Source: G965214625 sp965214625 (lineage in GTDB: Bacteria; Pseudomonadota; Gammaproteobacteria; Arenicellales; Poriferihabitantaceae). Taken from it: a stretch of 64,000 nt of DNA. Location of the stretch: NCBI GenBank assembly GCA_965214625.1, contig OZ243962.1, positions 1,364,001 through 1,428,000 on the forward strand. Direction: 5' to 3'. Each line of letters begins with the position of its first letter. Positions within the stretch are counted from its first letter, which is position 1. The position numbers and the translations under genes were made by a program. Below, piece after piece: positions 8,101 through 17,346 of the stretch. The notes below the pieces were generated by a model. That model was not told the DNA's origin and searched no databases. It saw only the letters and a list, made by a program, of their open reading frames with translations.

Positions 8101-9528
8101 CTATCCGAACTTGTGAATCGCGCGCTTGTCGACCGCCAGTGCCGCTTCGTGTACCGCTTCTGACAGGGTCGGATGCGCATGGATGGTGCGGGCAATGTCT
8201 TCCGAACTGGCATGAAATTCCATCGCCAGCACACACTCACCGATCAATTCCGACACATGGGGGCCCACCATATGAACCCCCAGCACACGATCCGTGTGCT
8301 TGTCTGCAATCAGTTTGACAAATCCCTGAGCCTCTTCCATGGCCTTGGCCCGGCCGGTCGCCGCAAAAGGGAACGAGCCCGTCTTATATTCCCTTTGCTG
8401 CGCTTTGAGCTCCTTTTCGGTGTATCCCGCCCAGGCAATCTCCGGAGCGGTATAGATCACCCATGGCACCGTGTGGAAATTCACATGGCCTGCACTGCCG
8501 GCAATGCGCTCCGCCACGGCAACCCCCTCCTCGGCACTTTTGTGCGCCAGCATCGGACCTCTCACCGCATCACCGATTGCCCAGATATTGTCCACCGCAG
8601 TACGACAGTCTGTATCCACCTCGATAAATCCCCGCGCATCCGTCGACACCCCGCAATCTGGCGAAAGCAGTCCATCGGTTGCGGGGCGTCGTCCGACCGC
8701 AACAATGACGCTGTCAACCGCTTCGGTCGCCTGGGTGTCCTTTTGCCGATAGGTCAGCGAGACGCCGTCCTGCCCGACATCCACCGTGTCGACCATGGCA
8801 CCGAGCCTGATGTCCAGTCCCTGCTTCTTGAACTGCCGGGCCGCTTCGCGGGCCACCTGGTGATCGGCAGCCATCAGAAACTCGTCCATGGCTTCAAGAA
8901 TCACCACGTCGGCACCGAGCCTGTTCCAGACGCTGCCAAGTTCCAGTCCAATGACCCCTGCCCCAATCACACCCAATCGTTTGGGCACCTGCTCAAAATT
9001 CAACGCACCCGTTGAATCGACCACCGATCGGTGGTCAAACGGGATCGAGGGCAGTTCGATCGGGATCGAACCCGGCGCAAGGATAATGTGCGTCGCCGAC
9101 AGGGTCTGCACCAATTGTCCGTTGTCATTGGTCACCGTGACCGTATGCTCCGAGATGACCTTGGCAAATCCATGAATCGAGACCACCTTGTTGGCCTTGA
9201 ACAGCTGGGCAATCCCCCCGGTCAGCCCGTTGACGATATTCCGCTTTCTTGCCTGCATCTGGCCGATGTCCACTGAAATGTTTTCGGCCGTGATCCCGTG
9301 CTTTGGAAACTGGTGAGAAAGCCGGTGATATTGTTCCGAGGAATCCAGCAGTGCTTTCGAGGGAATACACCCGACGTTCAAGCAGGTTCCGCCCAGAGAA
9401 GCCCGGCCTTGTGGGTCAACCTGGCTGTCAATGCAAACCGTATTGAACCCGAGTTGGGCACAGCGGATGGCGGCTACATACCCCCCGGGTCCGGCCCCGA
9501 CAACGATGACATCAAAATTTTCCGACAT
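8101..9528 (-). CDS. lpdA: Dihydrolipoyl dehydrogenase (E3)
   Basis: A 475-residue flavoprotein disulfide reductase that reoxidises the dihydrolipoyl groups of E2 using NAD+. It has the N-terminal FAD-binding GAGPGGYVAA, the redox-active disulfide motif GGTCLNVGCIPSKALL, the NAD-binding GAGVIGLELGSVW, the second FAD site AIGDAVRGPMLAHKS, and the C-terminal interface motif HAHPTLSEAVHEA with the catalytic His-Glu pair. It follows sucB, so it serves 2-oxoglutarate dehydrogenase and possibly other complexes. Confidence 0.96.
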   Translation of the reverse strand: MSENFDVIVVGAGPGGYVAAIRCAQLGFNTVCIDSQVDPQGRASLGGTCLNVGCIPSKALLDSSEQYHRLSHQFPKHGITAENISVDIGQMQARKRNIVNGLTGGIAQLFKANKVVSIHGFAKVISEHTVTVTNDNGQLVQTLSATHIILAPGSIPIELPSIPFDHRSVVDSTGALNFEQVPKRLGVIGAGVIGLELGSVWNRLGADVVILEAMDEFLMAADHQVAREAARQFKKQGLDIRLGAMVDTVDVGQDGVSLTYRQKDTQATEAVDSVIVAVGRRPATDGLLSPDCGVSTDARGFIEVDTDCRTAVDNIWAIGDAVRGPMLAHKSAEEGVAVAERIAGSAGHVNFHTVPWVIYTAPEIAWAGYTEKELKAQQREYKTGSFPFAATGRAKAMEEAQGFVKLIADKHTDRVLGVHMVGPHVSELIGECVLAMEFHASSEDIARTIHAHPTLSEAVHEAALAVDKRAIHKFG

Positions 9529-9633
9529 ATCCCAAACCTATTCGATTGACAACCTCTTAGAACAATCCAAAACCGACGGCCCCGTATCAGCCGTGACGCA
9601 AAAGGGGCAGACAACAAAAAAGTCGGATGCGTC

Positions 9634-10884
9634 CTAGCAATCCAGCAACAGCCGCGCGGGGTCTTCGAGCATGTCCTTAATGGTGACCAGAAACTGGACC
9701 GCTTCCTTGCCGTCAATGATCCGATGGTCATACGACAGTGCAAGGTACATCATGGGACGGATGACGACTTGTCCGTTTTCCGCCATCGGGCGATCCTGGA
9801 TCTTGTGCATGCCCAGGATCGCGCTTTGTGGCGGATTGACGATCGGCGTCGACAGCAAAGAGCCAAACACGCCGCCATTGGTCAGTGTAAAGGTCCCTCC
9901 TGCCAGATCCTTCAAGTCGATTTTACCGTCCCGCGCCTTGCTTCCAAACAGCTGAATCTGGGATTCGATCTCGGCAAAACTCCGGTTTGCACAATTTCTG
10001 AGAATCGGCACAACCAGTCCGCGCGGAGAAGAAACCGCAATACCGATGTCGTGATAATTATGCCGAACGATATCCGTCCCATCAATGTAGGCATTGACCA
10101 GGGGGAAACGCTGCAGGGCCACCACACTGGCCTTGACAAAAAACGACATGAAGCCGAGTCTCGCACCATGCTGCTTTTCGAAGCTTTCCTTGTAGCGTGT
10201 CCGCAGTGCCATCACCGGTTGCATGTTCACCTCGTTGAACGTTGTCAACAGGGCCGCTGTCTGTTGCGACTGGATCAGTCGACCGGCAATCGTTTGACGC
10301 AGTCGGCTCATCGGCTCGCGCGTCTCTTGCCGGTCCGCTACCGCCGGCTCGGTCACACTTGCCTTGTCTGCAACAGGCCGCATTTCGTCTTTTTTCGACA
10401 CCACTTCGGGGAGGGAACGGGCACCACTGTCGATTGTCTTTTGTTCGGCCAGCGACTGCAGGACATCTTCCTTGGTTAACCGTCCATCGCGCCCGGTTCC
10501 TTTGATGGTGGAGGGATCGATTCCATGCTCGGCCACCAAATGACGGACCGACGGACTTAACGACAGGGTCTCCGGGTCCACAGCGGGGGGGGTAGCGGTG
10601 TCCCCGCCCGCCGCATCGGTCGGTGTTTCACTCGGTTGAACGGCTGCACCGGTCTCCAACGTCGCCAGGGGTTGCTCAGACATCACCGTCTCGCCCGTTT
10701 GAGCCAGAATGTCGGTGATCACACCCTCATCGGGTGCAACCACTTCCAGCGTGATCTTGTCCGTTTCGACTTCGACCAGCAACTCATCCCGACTGACGGC
10801 CTCGCCCACCTGTTTGCTCCATTCGAGGACGACAGCATCCGCCACGGACTCGGGCAAAATAGGCACTTTGATGGTCACGGTCAT
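9634..10884 (-). CDS. sucB: Dihydrolipoyllysine succinyltransferase (E2 of 2-oxoglutarate dehydrogenase)
   Basis: A 416-residue E2 with one N-terminal lipoyl domain (lipoyl-Lys in VETDKITLEV near residue 43), a Pro/Ala-rich linker, a peripheral subunit-binding domain (SPSVRHLVAEHGIDPSTIKGTGRDGRLTKEDV split over residues ~110-145), and the C-terminal catalytic domain with YDHRIIDGKEAV carrying the active-site His. GGAGA lies just upstream of the ATG. The gene begins 19 bases after sucA ends, giving a tight sucA-sucB-lpd order. Confidence 0.96.
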   Translation of the reverse strand: MTVTIKVPILPESVADAVVLEWSKQVGEAVSRDELLVEVETDKITLEVVAPDEGVITDILAQTGETVMSEQPLATLETGAAVQPSETPTDAAGGDTATPPAVDPETLSLSPSVRHLVAEHGIDPSTIKGTGRDGRLTKEDVLQSLAEQKTIDSGARSLPEVVSKKDEMRPVADKASVTEPAVADRQETREPMSRLRQTIAGRLIQSQQTAALLTTFNEVNMQPVMALRTRYKESFEKQHGARLGFMSFFVKASVVALQRFPLVNAYIDGTDIVRHNYHDIGIAVSSPRGLVVPILRNCANRSFAEIESQIQLFGSKARDGKIDLKDLAGGTFTLTNGGVFGSLLSTPIVNPPQSAILGMHKIQDRPMAENGQVVIRPMMYLALSYDHRIIDGKEAVQFLVTIKDMLEDPARLLLDC

Positions 10885-10903
10885 GGGCTTTGTTTCTCCA
10901 CGG

Positions 10904-13663
10904 TCAGTCTAAGTCGGTCACCGTTAACGCTTGCTGGACCAACTGTCGCTGCTGCATCGCATGCAGCTTGTAATAACCGACGGCCGGCGACGGCGATCCC
11001 TCACGCCCGACATAGGACAGCACTTGATCCTGGTCGAGCATTTTACGTAGATAGTAGCTGATTTGATACCAGCATCCCTGGTTTTTCGGTTCCTCCTGAC
11101 ACCACACGACTGCTTTGGCCCGGGTATATTTTCGCACCAGCCGTTCCAGTTGTGCCTCCGGAAAAGGATGAATCTGTTCAAGCCGGAGAATGGCCACATT
11201 CTTGATTTTTTTGAGGCGCCGCTCTTCCAGCAAATCAAAGTAAACCTTTCCGCAACAGATAACCAGTTTCCTGACCTCGCCCAGTTTCAATCGGTCAACC
11301 TCGCCCAGGACAGCTCGAAACGTCCCTTTGGTCAACTCCTGCGAGGATGACGTTGACAACCGGTGTCTCAACAGACTCTTTGGCGTCATCACAATCAAGG
11401 GCCGTCGGAATGAGCGCATCATCTGTCGTCGAAGCATATGGAACATCTGTGACGGGGTAGTCGGCACACAGACCTGCATGTTGTGTTCAGCACACAACTG
11501 CAGAAAACGTTCCAGTCGCGCTGACGAATGCTCGGGTCCCTGTCCTTCCATGCCATGCGGCAAAAACATCACCAGACTGCATATCCTGTCCCATTTGGCC
11601 TGACCGCTGCTGATAAACTGGTCAATCACCACCTGGGCGCCATTCACGAAATCGCCGAACTGGCCTTCCCAGATCACCAATGTCCGTGGTTCGGTGGTGG
11701 AATAGCCGTATTCAAAACCGAGCACCGCTTCTTCTGAAAGCAGGGAATTGATCACCAAAAAGTTACTGTGATTGTCCGTGATGTACTGAATGGGGATATG
11801 GGTCCGGGCTCGAGACTGATCATGCAAGGTGACATGACGGTGGGAAAAGGTACCCCGCCCCGCATCCTGCCCGGACAGGCGGATACCGTAGTGCTGATTC
11901 AACAGCGTGGCATAGGCCAGCAGTTCGGCACATCCCCAGTCCATCGGCAGGTCATCGCGTGCCATGGCGATGCGATTTTCCAGAATCTTCTGAACCCGTC
12001 TGTGTACCACGAAATCATCTGGATATTCGGCCATTTTCTCCGCCAGCCGTACGAGCGTTTCCATGTCCACGCCGGTGTCTACCGCCTCGTCCCATTGCGT
12101 CCCGGTATAGGGCAGCCAATCCACCACTTTCAGTGACTTGTTCGGGTCAATCACCTGCCCGGCAACCACCTGTCCGTGATCCAGCTGATAGCGATAGCGT
12201 TCCACCATTTTCTCCGCTTTCTTGGCCGTCAGCACACCTTCTGAAATCAGTCGTTCAGCATAAATTTCCCTGGGTGTCTTTTTTTGTTTGATCTTCTGGT
12301 ACATCATCGGCTGCGTAATCGTTGGCTCGTCCGCTTCATTGTGGCCATGACGCCGATAACACACAATATCAAGGACCACATCGCCGCCGAAGTTCATTCG
12401 GTACTTCAGCGCGATGCGGGTCGCAAAAATAACCGCATCGGGATCGTCTCCATTCACATGGAAGATGGGGGCCTGTACCATCTTCGCGACTTCGGTACAA
12501 TACAGGGTGGACCGCGCGTCGAGGGGATTGGTCGTAAAACCGATTTGATTGTTGATAATGATGTGAACCGTGCCTCCCGTCGAATAGCCTCGGGTGGTGG
12601 ACATTTGCAGGGTCTCCATCACCACACCCTGCCCGGCAAAAGCCGCATCTCCATGAATCAGAATCGGCACAACCTGCTTTCGTTTGGTATCACCCCGTCG
12701 TTGCTGTCGGGCTCTGACCGACCCTTCAACCACCGGATTGATGATTTCCAGATGTGAGGGATTAAAGGAAAGGGCAACGTGGACATTGCCTCCCGGTGTC
12801 TGGATATCCGACGAGGCACCCTGATGATATTTCACATCACCGGTCTGGGTATCCGCGCAATCCGTTTCATATTCCCCCTCGAATTCACTGAACAGTTCTT
12901 TGGGAGACTTGCCGAGTATGTTGACCAGCATGTTGAGACGCCCCCGATGGGCCATCCCGATGACCACCTCATTGACGCCTTCACTCCCCAATTCCTGGAT
13001 CATGTCCGACACCATCGGAATCAACACATCCCCCCCCTCCAGGGAAAATCGTTTTTGACCGACATACTTGGTATGCAGATATTTCTCCAGTCCTTCGGCC
13101 GCCGTCAGCTTGGCCAGCAATCTTTTTCGATCCTTCTTTCCCGGTCCGGGCCTGATGGGGTGGGTTTCCACCTGTTTTTGTAACCAGGCTCTTTGATTCA
13201 GGTCTGTCAGATAACGAATCTCATACCCGATAGGACCACAGTAGGCCTCCCGCAGATACGCCAGAATCTCCCTCAGAGGCTGTCGTCCACCGGCACCGAT
13301 GTCGCCGATATCAAACTCGGTATCGAGATCCGGCTCACCCAATTCGTGTTGCGACAGTTCAACCTCCCTGGCATCCCCACGGGGCATCACGCCAATGGGA
13401 TCAACATCCGCCAGCAAATGACCCAGTGAGCGATACGCCATGATCAGTTTTGAGACCTGAGCCTGCTTGTGAATGGAACTTTCAAACCACGCCTGGGAGC
13501 CGCTTTCGGCGATGGCGCCATTGTGCGCCACCGACTCGGGAAGGGAAGAAAAAAACTCGCTCCATTGGGTCTTGTCATCGACAGACTCTTCATACAGCGA
13601 TTCAAGATAGGTCATATTGCCGCCGTTCAACAGCGTCAACATCGATACGGGACTTCTGGTCAT
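10904..13663 (-). CDS. sucA: 2-oxoglutarate dehydrogenase E1 component
   Basis: A 919-residue thiamine diphosphate-dependent decarboxylase of the TCA cycle. Recognisable segments include the GMAHRGRLN motif, the ThDP/Mg region HVNGDDPDAV, FNPSHLEI and, near the C-terminus, LVMFLPHGMEGQGPEHSSARLERFLQ (spread over the E1 transketolase-like domain). The start at 13663 is favoured because residues 11-24 (LLNGGNMTYLESLYEE) already align with the N-terminal part of E. coli SucA; the internal ATG at 13615 would remove part of that. No strong Shine-Dalgarno is seen before either ATG. It heads the suc operon. Confidence 0.95.
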   Translation of the reverse strand: MTRSPVSMLTLLNGGNMTYLESLYEESVDDKTQWSEFFSSLPESVAHNGAIAESGSQAWFESSIHKQAQVSKLIMAYRSLGHLLADVDPIGVMPRGDAREVELSQHELGEPDLDTEFDIGDIGAGGRQPLREILAYLREAYCGPIGYEIRYLTDLNQRAWLQKQVETHPIRPGPGKKDRKRLLAKLTAAEGLEKYLHTKYVGQKRFSLEGGDVLIPMVSDMIQELGSEGVNEVVIGMAHRGRLNMLVNILGKSPKELFSEFEGEYETDCADTQTGDVKYHQGASSDIQTPGGNVHVALSFNPSHLEIINPVVEGSVRARQQRRGDTKRKQVVPILIHGDAAFAGQGVVMETLQMSTTRGYSTGGTVHIIINNQIGFTTNPLDARSTLYCTEVAKMVQAPIFHVNGDDPDAVIFATRIALKYRMNFGGDVVLDIVCYRRHGHNEADEPTITQPMMYQKIKQKKTPREIYAERLISEGVLTAKKAEKMVERYRYQLDHGQVVAGQVIDPNKSLKVVDWLPYTGTQWDEAVDTGVDMETLVRLAEKMAEYPDDFVVHRRVQKILENRIAMARDDLPMDWGCAELLAYATLLNQHYGIRLSGQDAGRGTFSHRHVTLHDQSRARTHIPIQYITDNHSNFLVINSLLSEEAVLGFEYGYSTTEPRTLVIWEGQFGDFVNGAQVVIDQFISSGQAKWDRICSLVMFLPHGMEGQGPEHSSARLERFLQLCAEHNMQVCVPTTPSQMFHMLRRQMMRSFRRPLIVMTPKSLLRHRLSTSSSQELTKGTFRAVLGEVDRLKLGEVRKLVICCGKVYFDLLEERRLKKIKNVAILRLEQIHPFPEAQLERLVRKYTRAKAVVWCQEEPKNQGCWYQISYYLRKMLDQDQVLSYVGREGSPSPAVGYYKLHAMQQRQLVQQALTVTDLD

Positions 13664-13759
13664 CTAATGTACTGGTCTATCGCTTGTGAATATCCAAATT
13701 CATGGTAAACCGCGGCTTGGGCAGGATCGCTGTCTCATGGTATCCATCACTGAAAATCC

Positions 13760-13787
13760 ATTATAAGGATACTGAGTCAAAAGTCTA
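13760..13787 (-). promoter_or_regulatory. Predicted sucA promoter
   Basis: On the minus strand, TAGACT, a 16-base spacer and a perfect TATAAT lie ~97 bases upstream of the sucA start. The -10 is consensus and the -35 matches four of six positions, so this is a plausible sigma-70 promoter for sucA-sucB-lpd. Confidence 0.55.
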
Positions 13788-13837
13788 CCGTTGGCCGACC
13801 CGGCCAATAGACAGATGAGATTGACCGGGCACACCGC

Positions 13838-14311
13838 TCATGACCCGCTCGACGGGTCTGGACGGACCGTTTCGAGCACTCTCTCGATAAAACGGTGCAT
13901 GGCCCTCTCGGCGGTGCGCTGCAACATCGGGATTTTAAAACGGGCGAACCGGGCGTTGAGTTCTGCAGTCGCATGATACCTCAGCACCGTCGTTGACTGA
14001 TGCTCGATCAGTTGGACATCCGCTTGCCCCAGCACCTCTCCAACCAGGCCCGTTTTCATCTTCATTGCCAGCAGATACTGGGCCGGTGCACCTTTGTCCA
14101 ACACCTGCAATGTCGCCTCGTAGCGCTTTTTGACCGGACCGAGCTTCCACCCGAACACCGCCTTGAAATGATGCTCATCGAGCTTGGTGACACGCTCACA
14201 TCCATAGATACATTGCGTCAGCACCTCCGGATCGTTCAGCGTCGACCACACCTGCTCCCGGGCCATCGGCAGCACATACTCCCCGTTGATCTGCAATATA
14301 CTGTCTTTCAT
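13838..14311 (-). CDS. CoxG/SRPBCC-family protein
   Basis: About 157 residues. It resembles the CO dehydrogenase subunit G (CoxG) family of the START/SRPBCC fold: LQINGEYVLPMAREQVW...LNDPEVLTQCIYGCE at the N-terminus and a hydrophobic C-terminal helix region. Members are thought to bind lipids or quinone-like ligands; CoxG itself anchors CO dehydrogenase to the membrane. No CO dehydrogenase genes are in the window, so the role is open. The start is uncertain among 14332 (TTG), 14317 and 14311; GAGCGGA fits 14311 best. It is divergent from moeB. Confidence 0.72.
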   Translation of the reverse strand: MKDSILQINGEYVLPMAREQVWSTLNDPEVLTQCIYGCERVTKLDEHHFKAVFGWKLGPVKKRYEATLQVLDKGAPAQYLLAMKMKTGLVGEVLGQADVQLIEHQSTTVLRYHATAELNARFARFKIPMLQRTAERAMHRFIERVLETVRPDPSSGS

Positions 14312-14413
14312 CTTCATTCCGCTCGACTGCAACAGCCGGTTTCGGTTTAGAATGTCACTGTCCGCAACACAGTCCTGTCACCGTGCACATACCGAGTGCA
14401 CGATTGAGATAGT

Positions 14414-15160
14414 ATGCCAAAAATAGATTTTAAAGAACGGTACAGCCGACAGATCAGATTGCCTTCTGTCGGCGAACAAGGGCAAAAGAAGTTATCCCAG
14501 TCCCGTGTTTTCATCATTGGAATGGGTGGCCTCGGTTCACCGGTTGCCCTGTATCTGGCCGCCGCCGGCGTGGGTCACATCGTCATTGCCGATTTTGACC
14601 GGGTCGACGAGTCCAACCTGCAGCGACAGATCATTCATTCCCAGTCGGATATCGGTGAACTGAAGGCCGCTTCTGCGGCCCGGTCTCTCAAGGCAATCAA
14701 TCCGCTGGTCGACGTCGAGACCCTGGACTACTCACTGGATTACGACGATTTCCTGACACACGCCAAAACGGTCGATTTGCTCATTGATTGTACCGATAAC
14801 TTTCCGACGCGCTTTCAATTGAATCGGGCCTCGCTTGAAACCCGCACGCCGTTTGTGTCAGGGGCGGCCATCCGCTGGGCCGGCCAGGTTACCGCCTTTG
14901 ATCCGAGACAAGACGACAGCCCCTGTTATCAGTGCCTTTATCCCGATACGGAAGTGGAAAGCACGACCTGTGCGATGGAGGGCGTGATTGCCCCCTTGGT
15001 CGGCGTCATCGGCACCGTGCAGGCAATGGAGGCAGTCAATATCCTTTTGGGAATCGGTCAGCTGGCAGGAGTCCTGTGGCTGTTCGATGCGCAGTTCATG
15101 GAGTGGCAACAGATACGTCTGCCCAAGAATCCGAACTGTACGGCCTGTCGAGTGACTTAG
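14414..15160 (+). CDS. moeB: Molybdopterin-synthase adenylyltransferase (MoeB/ThiF family)
   Basis: A 248-residue E1-like enzyme with RYSRQIRLPSVGEQGQ at the N-terminus, the nucleotide-binding loop GMGGLGSPVALYLAAAGVG near residue 36, CTDNFPTRFQLN, and two Zn-binding Cys pairs (CYQCLYP and CTACR). It activates the C-terminal glycine of MoaD (or ThiS) by adenylation for sulfur transfer. MoeB is favoured over ThiF by the alignment of the N-terminus and the absence of neighbouring thi genes. Molybdopterin supply would fit a formate dehydrogenase, for which fdhD is present ~26 kb away. Confidence 0.88.
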   Translation: MPKIDFKERYSRQIRLPSVGEQGQKKLSQSRVFIIGMGGLGSPVALYLAAAGVGHIVIADFDRVDESNLQRQIIHSQSDIGELKAASAARSLKAINPLVDVETLDYSLDYDDFLTHAKTVDLLIDCTDNFPTRFQLNRASLETRTPFVSGAAIRWAGQVTAFDPRQDDSPCYQCLYPDTEVESTTCAMEGVIAPLVGVIGTVQAMEAVNILLGIGQLAGVLWLFDAQFMEWQQIRLPKNPNCTACRVT

Positions 15161-15649
15161 ATTTTCCTGCTCCCGACTCCCTTGGCCGGTCTTCTCGATG
15201 GAATGGAGACAACCGAGCACATTGCTCAGCAATAGCGGAGGATGCGCCGACAATAATGATTCGATTTTTCATATTTATTTGACGGCCGTATCCAACAACA
15301 TCCGCGAATCATGGACATTAGCCGTTATCGATATCACCACATGGATCGATATACTGCGACCGTTGCCACACCAGCTATACGCCTGTTACCGAAGTACGAT
15401 TAGAACTACCCTTTAGTCATAAGCAGCGCTGAACTCCATAGCCTATGTATTTAATAACCCTCTACGCTCTGCTATCAACAGCCTAATACAATATATTAGT
15501 CACCTCATTTCTCGCAGCTTCACTTGAGACGCTGTTTGTCCTTCGTAGATTAATCTGCATTAAGGGATGCGTACTTTGCTCACATACGCCATATTTTTTG
15601 CCATTGATCTTCTGATGAAGACACTTCTTTGACCGGTAGCCCTAGTTGT

Positions 15650-15925
15650 TTAGTACGACGTGAAGATATCGCTGCACCGTGGCTCTGCATACATTAGAAT
15701 TAGCGGCTTCCGCAGTCTTTCAGCAAGGCTACAGATCTGACTCTCATCACGTTCTTCTACATAAGAAAGTGCCTCTTCCAATTGATCATCTGTTCTCTCG
15801 ATGGCATTTTTCACTGTTAGGAGCAAATAGAACTGCTCGGTTCTGTAGCACACGGATTGTCCGCTTTTACTCTTCAATTCCACCGCCTTAAGAGGGTTAA
15901 CCCTCAGAGGCGGTGGCCTTTGCAC
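15650..15925 (-). CDS. Hypothetical small protein, doubtful
   Basis: A 91-codon frame with a GTG start. The central part is charged and helix-like (NAIERTDDQLEEALSYVEER), which is more protein-like than most chance frames here, but I find no family resemblance and no Shine-Dalgarno sequence. Its first codons lie inside the 37-base palindrome, so the true start might be later. It sits in the AT-richer accessory stretch. Confidence 0.2.
   Translation of the reverse strand: MQRPPPLRVNPLKAVELKSKSGQSVCYRTEQFYLLLTVKNAIERTDDQLEEALSYVEERDESQICSLAERLRKPLILMYAEPRCSDIFTSY
15880..15916. repeat. Long imperfect palindrome centred on GTTAAC
   Basis: A 9-bp outer stem (CCACCGCCT with AGGCGGTGG) and a perfect inner palindrome GAGGGTTAACCCTC are separated by two or three unpaired bases. 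Neither side has a T-run, so it is not a standard terminator. It could be a mobile-element end, an operator, or a relic hairpin of the neighbouring degraded transposase. Confidence 0.6.
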
Positions 15926-16002
15926 CGTCGACCCTCAACGGATCCTCCGCATCCTATCGGGCCCGTTCTCTTGGTCCGTGATGGATCGCCAGGCAGTCAT
16001 CA

Positions 16003-16320
16003 TCATAGTGCCAGCCCCTTGACCCTCGCCTTGACATCATGACAACGGTGCTGATCGGCCGGGATGGGCAGTACACGACGCCGATAACGAACACCGTTGT
16101 CTGATCCTACCGTTCGTTCATGATGCGCGCACAAGAGGTCATTGAGCACTGTGGGATCCCGGCACGGGAAAACGCCCGGCTTCGCGGGACGGATGACTGA
16201 ATGCCTCATTGAAGGCCGGCAGAGAGACTCATTGGCCTGCTCCCTGTCGGTGATCCCCACCACCGCCCGTTCCTTTACCCGGCGGTCCTGATGGGTCTGA
16301 TAACAATCCACCCGCTTCAT
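16003..16320 (-). pseudogene. Degraded ISNCY-type transposase, C-terminal fragment
   Basis: Translated on the minus strand, ~105 residues look like the C-terminal end of an integrase-core transposase of the ISNCY type. The stretch DRRVKERAVVGITDREQANE resembles the segment after the DDE core. It is followed by RPAKPGVFPCRDP, then CAHHERTVGSDNGVRYRR and PIPADQHRCHDVKARV, the usual C-terminal motif order. The catalytic core is missing upstream and the frame stops early, so it is non-functional. It borders hicAB. Confidence 0.55.
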
Positions 16321-16423
16321 CACCTCATCCACCGGCGTCCGGCGATGGGAAACCTGCGACAGCCGCTGGTCACACAACCTATATGGACAGATCATTTGCT
16401 CCCTACATCGCGACTGAATGTGG

Positions 16424-16452
16424 TTGCAATTTAGTGTAATGATATCTATAAT
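16424..16452 (+). promoter_or_regulatory. Predicted hicAB promoter
   Basis: TTGCAA at 16424-16429 and a consensus TATAAT at 16447-16452 are separated by 17 bases, upstream of hicA on the same strand. The expected start of transcription would be near 16459, 30 bases before the hicA ATG. HicB normally autoregulates this kind of promoter; no operator repeat is obvious to me. Confidence 0.65.
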
Positions 16453-16488
16453 ACTTCTGGTAGACAAACCGAGTGTGGTGAAGGTGAT

Positions 16489-16743
16489 ATGAGTCGGCGC
16501 GACAAACTGGTTTCCCGACTCAGGGGCAAACCGAAGGACTTCACTTGGGACGAACTGGTCAGGCTGCTGAAATGGGTGGGTTACAATGAGACAGTGGCAG
16601 GCAAAACAGGGGGATCCCGACGACGTTTCCTTCATGCCACCGCGCCCACCATTGCGTTGCACAAGCCGCATCCCGGCAACATTGTCAAGATGTACGTCAT
16701 CAAGGACGTGTTGCGGGTGCTTACCGAGGAGAATTTGATATGA
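16489..16743 (+). CDS. hicA: Type II toxin HicA
   Basis: An 84-residue protein of the HicA mRNA-interferase family with a double-stranded RNA-binding-like fold. FTWDELVRLLKWVGY is the N-terminal helix region and GGSRRRFLHA precedes the conserved His segment HKPHPGN (catalytic His expected there). LRVLTEENLI forms the C-terminal helix. AAGGTG precedes the ATG. It overlaps hicB by four bases (ATGA), so translation is coupled. Confidence 0.88.
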   Translation: MSRRDKLVSRLRGKPKDFTWDELVRLLKWVGYNETVAGKTGGSRRRFLHATAPTIALHKPHPGNIVKMYVIKDVLRVLTEENLI

Positions 16744-17090
16744 GTACGATGCTGGAATACAAGGGTTATCTCGGTTCGGTCGAGTACAGCGACGATGACG
16801 AGGTGCTGCATGGGCGGCTTGAATTCATCCGCGACTTAGTGAGCTATGAGGGCGAAGATGCCAAACATCTCAAGACCGCGTTTCAGGAGGCGGTGGACGA
16901 TTATCTTGCGCTTTGCAAGGCCGAAGACCGTACACCCGATGTGCCGCTGAAGGGCAGCTTCAATGTGCGACCGGGCCGCGACCTGCATCGCCGCGCAGTG
17001 CTCTATGCCAAACGCCGGGGGGTCAACCTCAACACTGTCGTCAGTGATGCGCTGCGAGGTTATCTCGAACGCAGCGAGCATGTGACATAG
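16740..17090 (+). CDS. hicB: Antitoxin HicB
   Basis: A 116-residue protein. The N-terminal part (YKGYLGSVEYSDDDEVLHG...FQEAVDDYLALC) is the partially degraded RNase H-like HicB fold that masks the toxin, and the C-terminus (SFNVRPGRDLHRRAVLYA...LNTVVSDALRGYL) is a ribbon-helix-helix type DNA-binding domain for autoregulation. It overlaps hicA by four bases. Confidence 0.88.
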   Translation: MSTMLEYKGYLGSVEYSDDDEVLHGRLEFIRDLVSYEGEDAKHLKTAFQEAVDDYLALCKAEDRTPDVPLKGSFNVRPGRDLHRRAVLYAKRRGVNLNTVVSDALRGYLERSEHVT

Positions 17091-17235
17091 AATCAACAGA
17101 CCCACTCAACAAGAGGGGCTGACCCGACTATTGCATAAATGAAGAAGGCAAGGCCCCTGTTTGTTTGGCAGAATCAAGGGGGCGGGGGCTACATCGGTAA
17201 GGGGAAACTGTTCCCGTTCCCGGGTGTATGCAGAA

Positions 17236-17346
17236 CGGGTTCGCCATCTATACGCAGTACGGATCGCTGCGATTCGCATCCTCTCGGCCCTCAAGGCCAA
17301 CCCCAAGGAGATTACAGATCATGAGTACAACGCGCGTCACGGTTGA
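17236..17346 (+). pseudogene. Probable remnant of a BrnT-type toxin, C-terminal end only
   Basis: In the frame ending at 17346, the peptide AAIRILSALKANPKEI plus a short Glu/Tyr tail resembles the C-terminal motif of BrnT toxins (IRxISARKAxxxE). Upstream the frame no longer resembles BrnT, so most of the toxin is lost. Its stop lies inside the downstream antitoxin gene, overlapping by 26 bases, the arrangement usual for such pairs. The match is short and recognised by eye only. Confidence 0.35.

Larger units (their letters stand above)
15161..16002. other. AT-richer non-coding stretch at the left part of the accessory island
   Basis: About 840 bases downstream of moeB with many in-frame stops on all frames and lower G+C than the flanking genes. 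It contains one doubtful small frame (15650-15925) and a strong 37-base palindrome (15880-15916), both listed separately. I see nothing else with support. Confidence 0.5.

Noticed and set aside
16003..16671. Intact 222-residue minus-strand gene
   Set aside because: Only the C-terminal half resembles a transposase and the N-terminal half is antisense to hicA, so it is a relic and not a gene.
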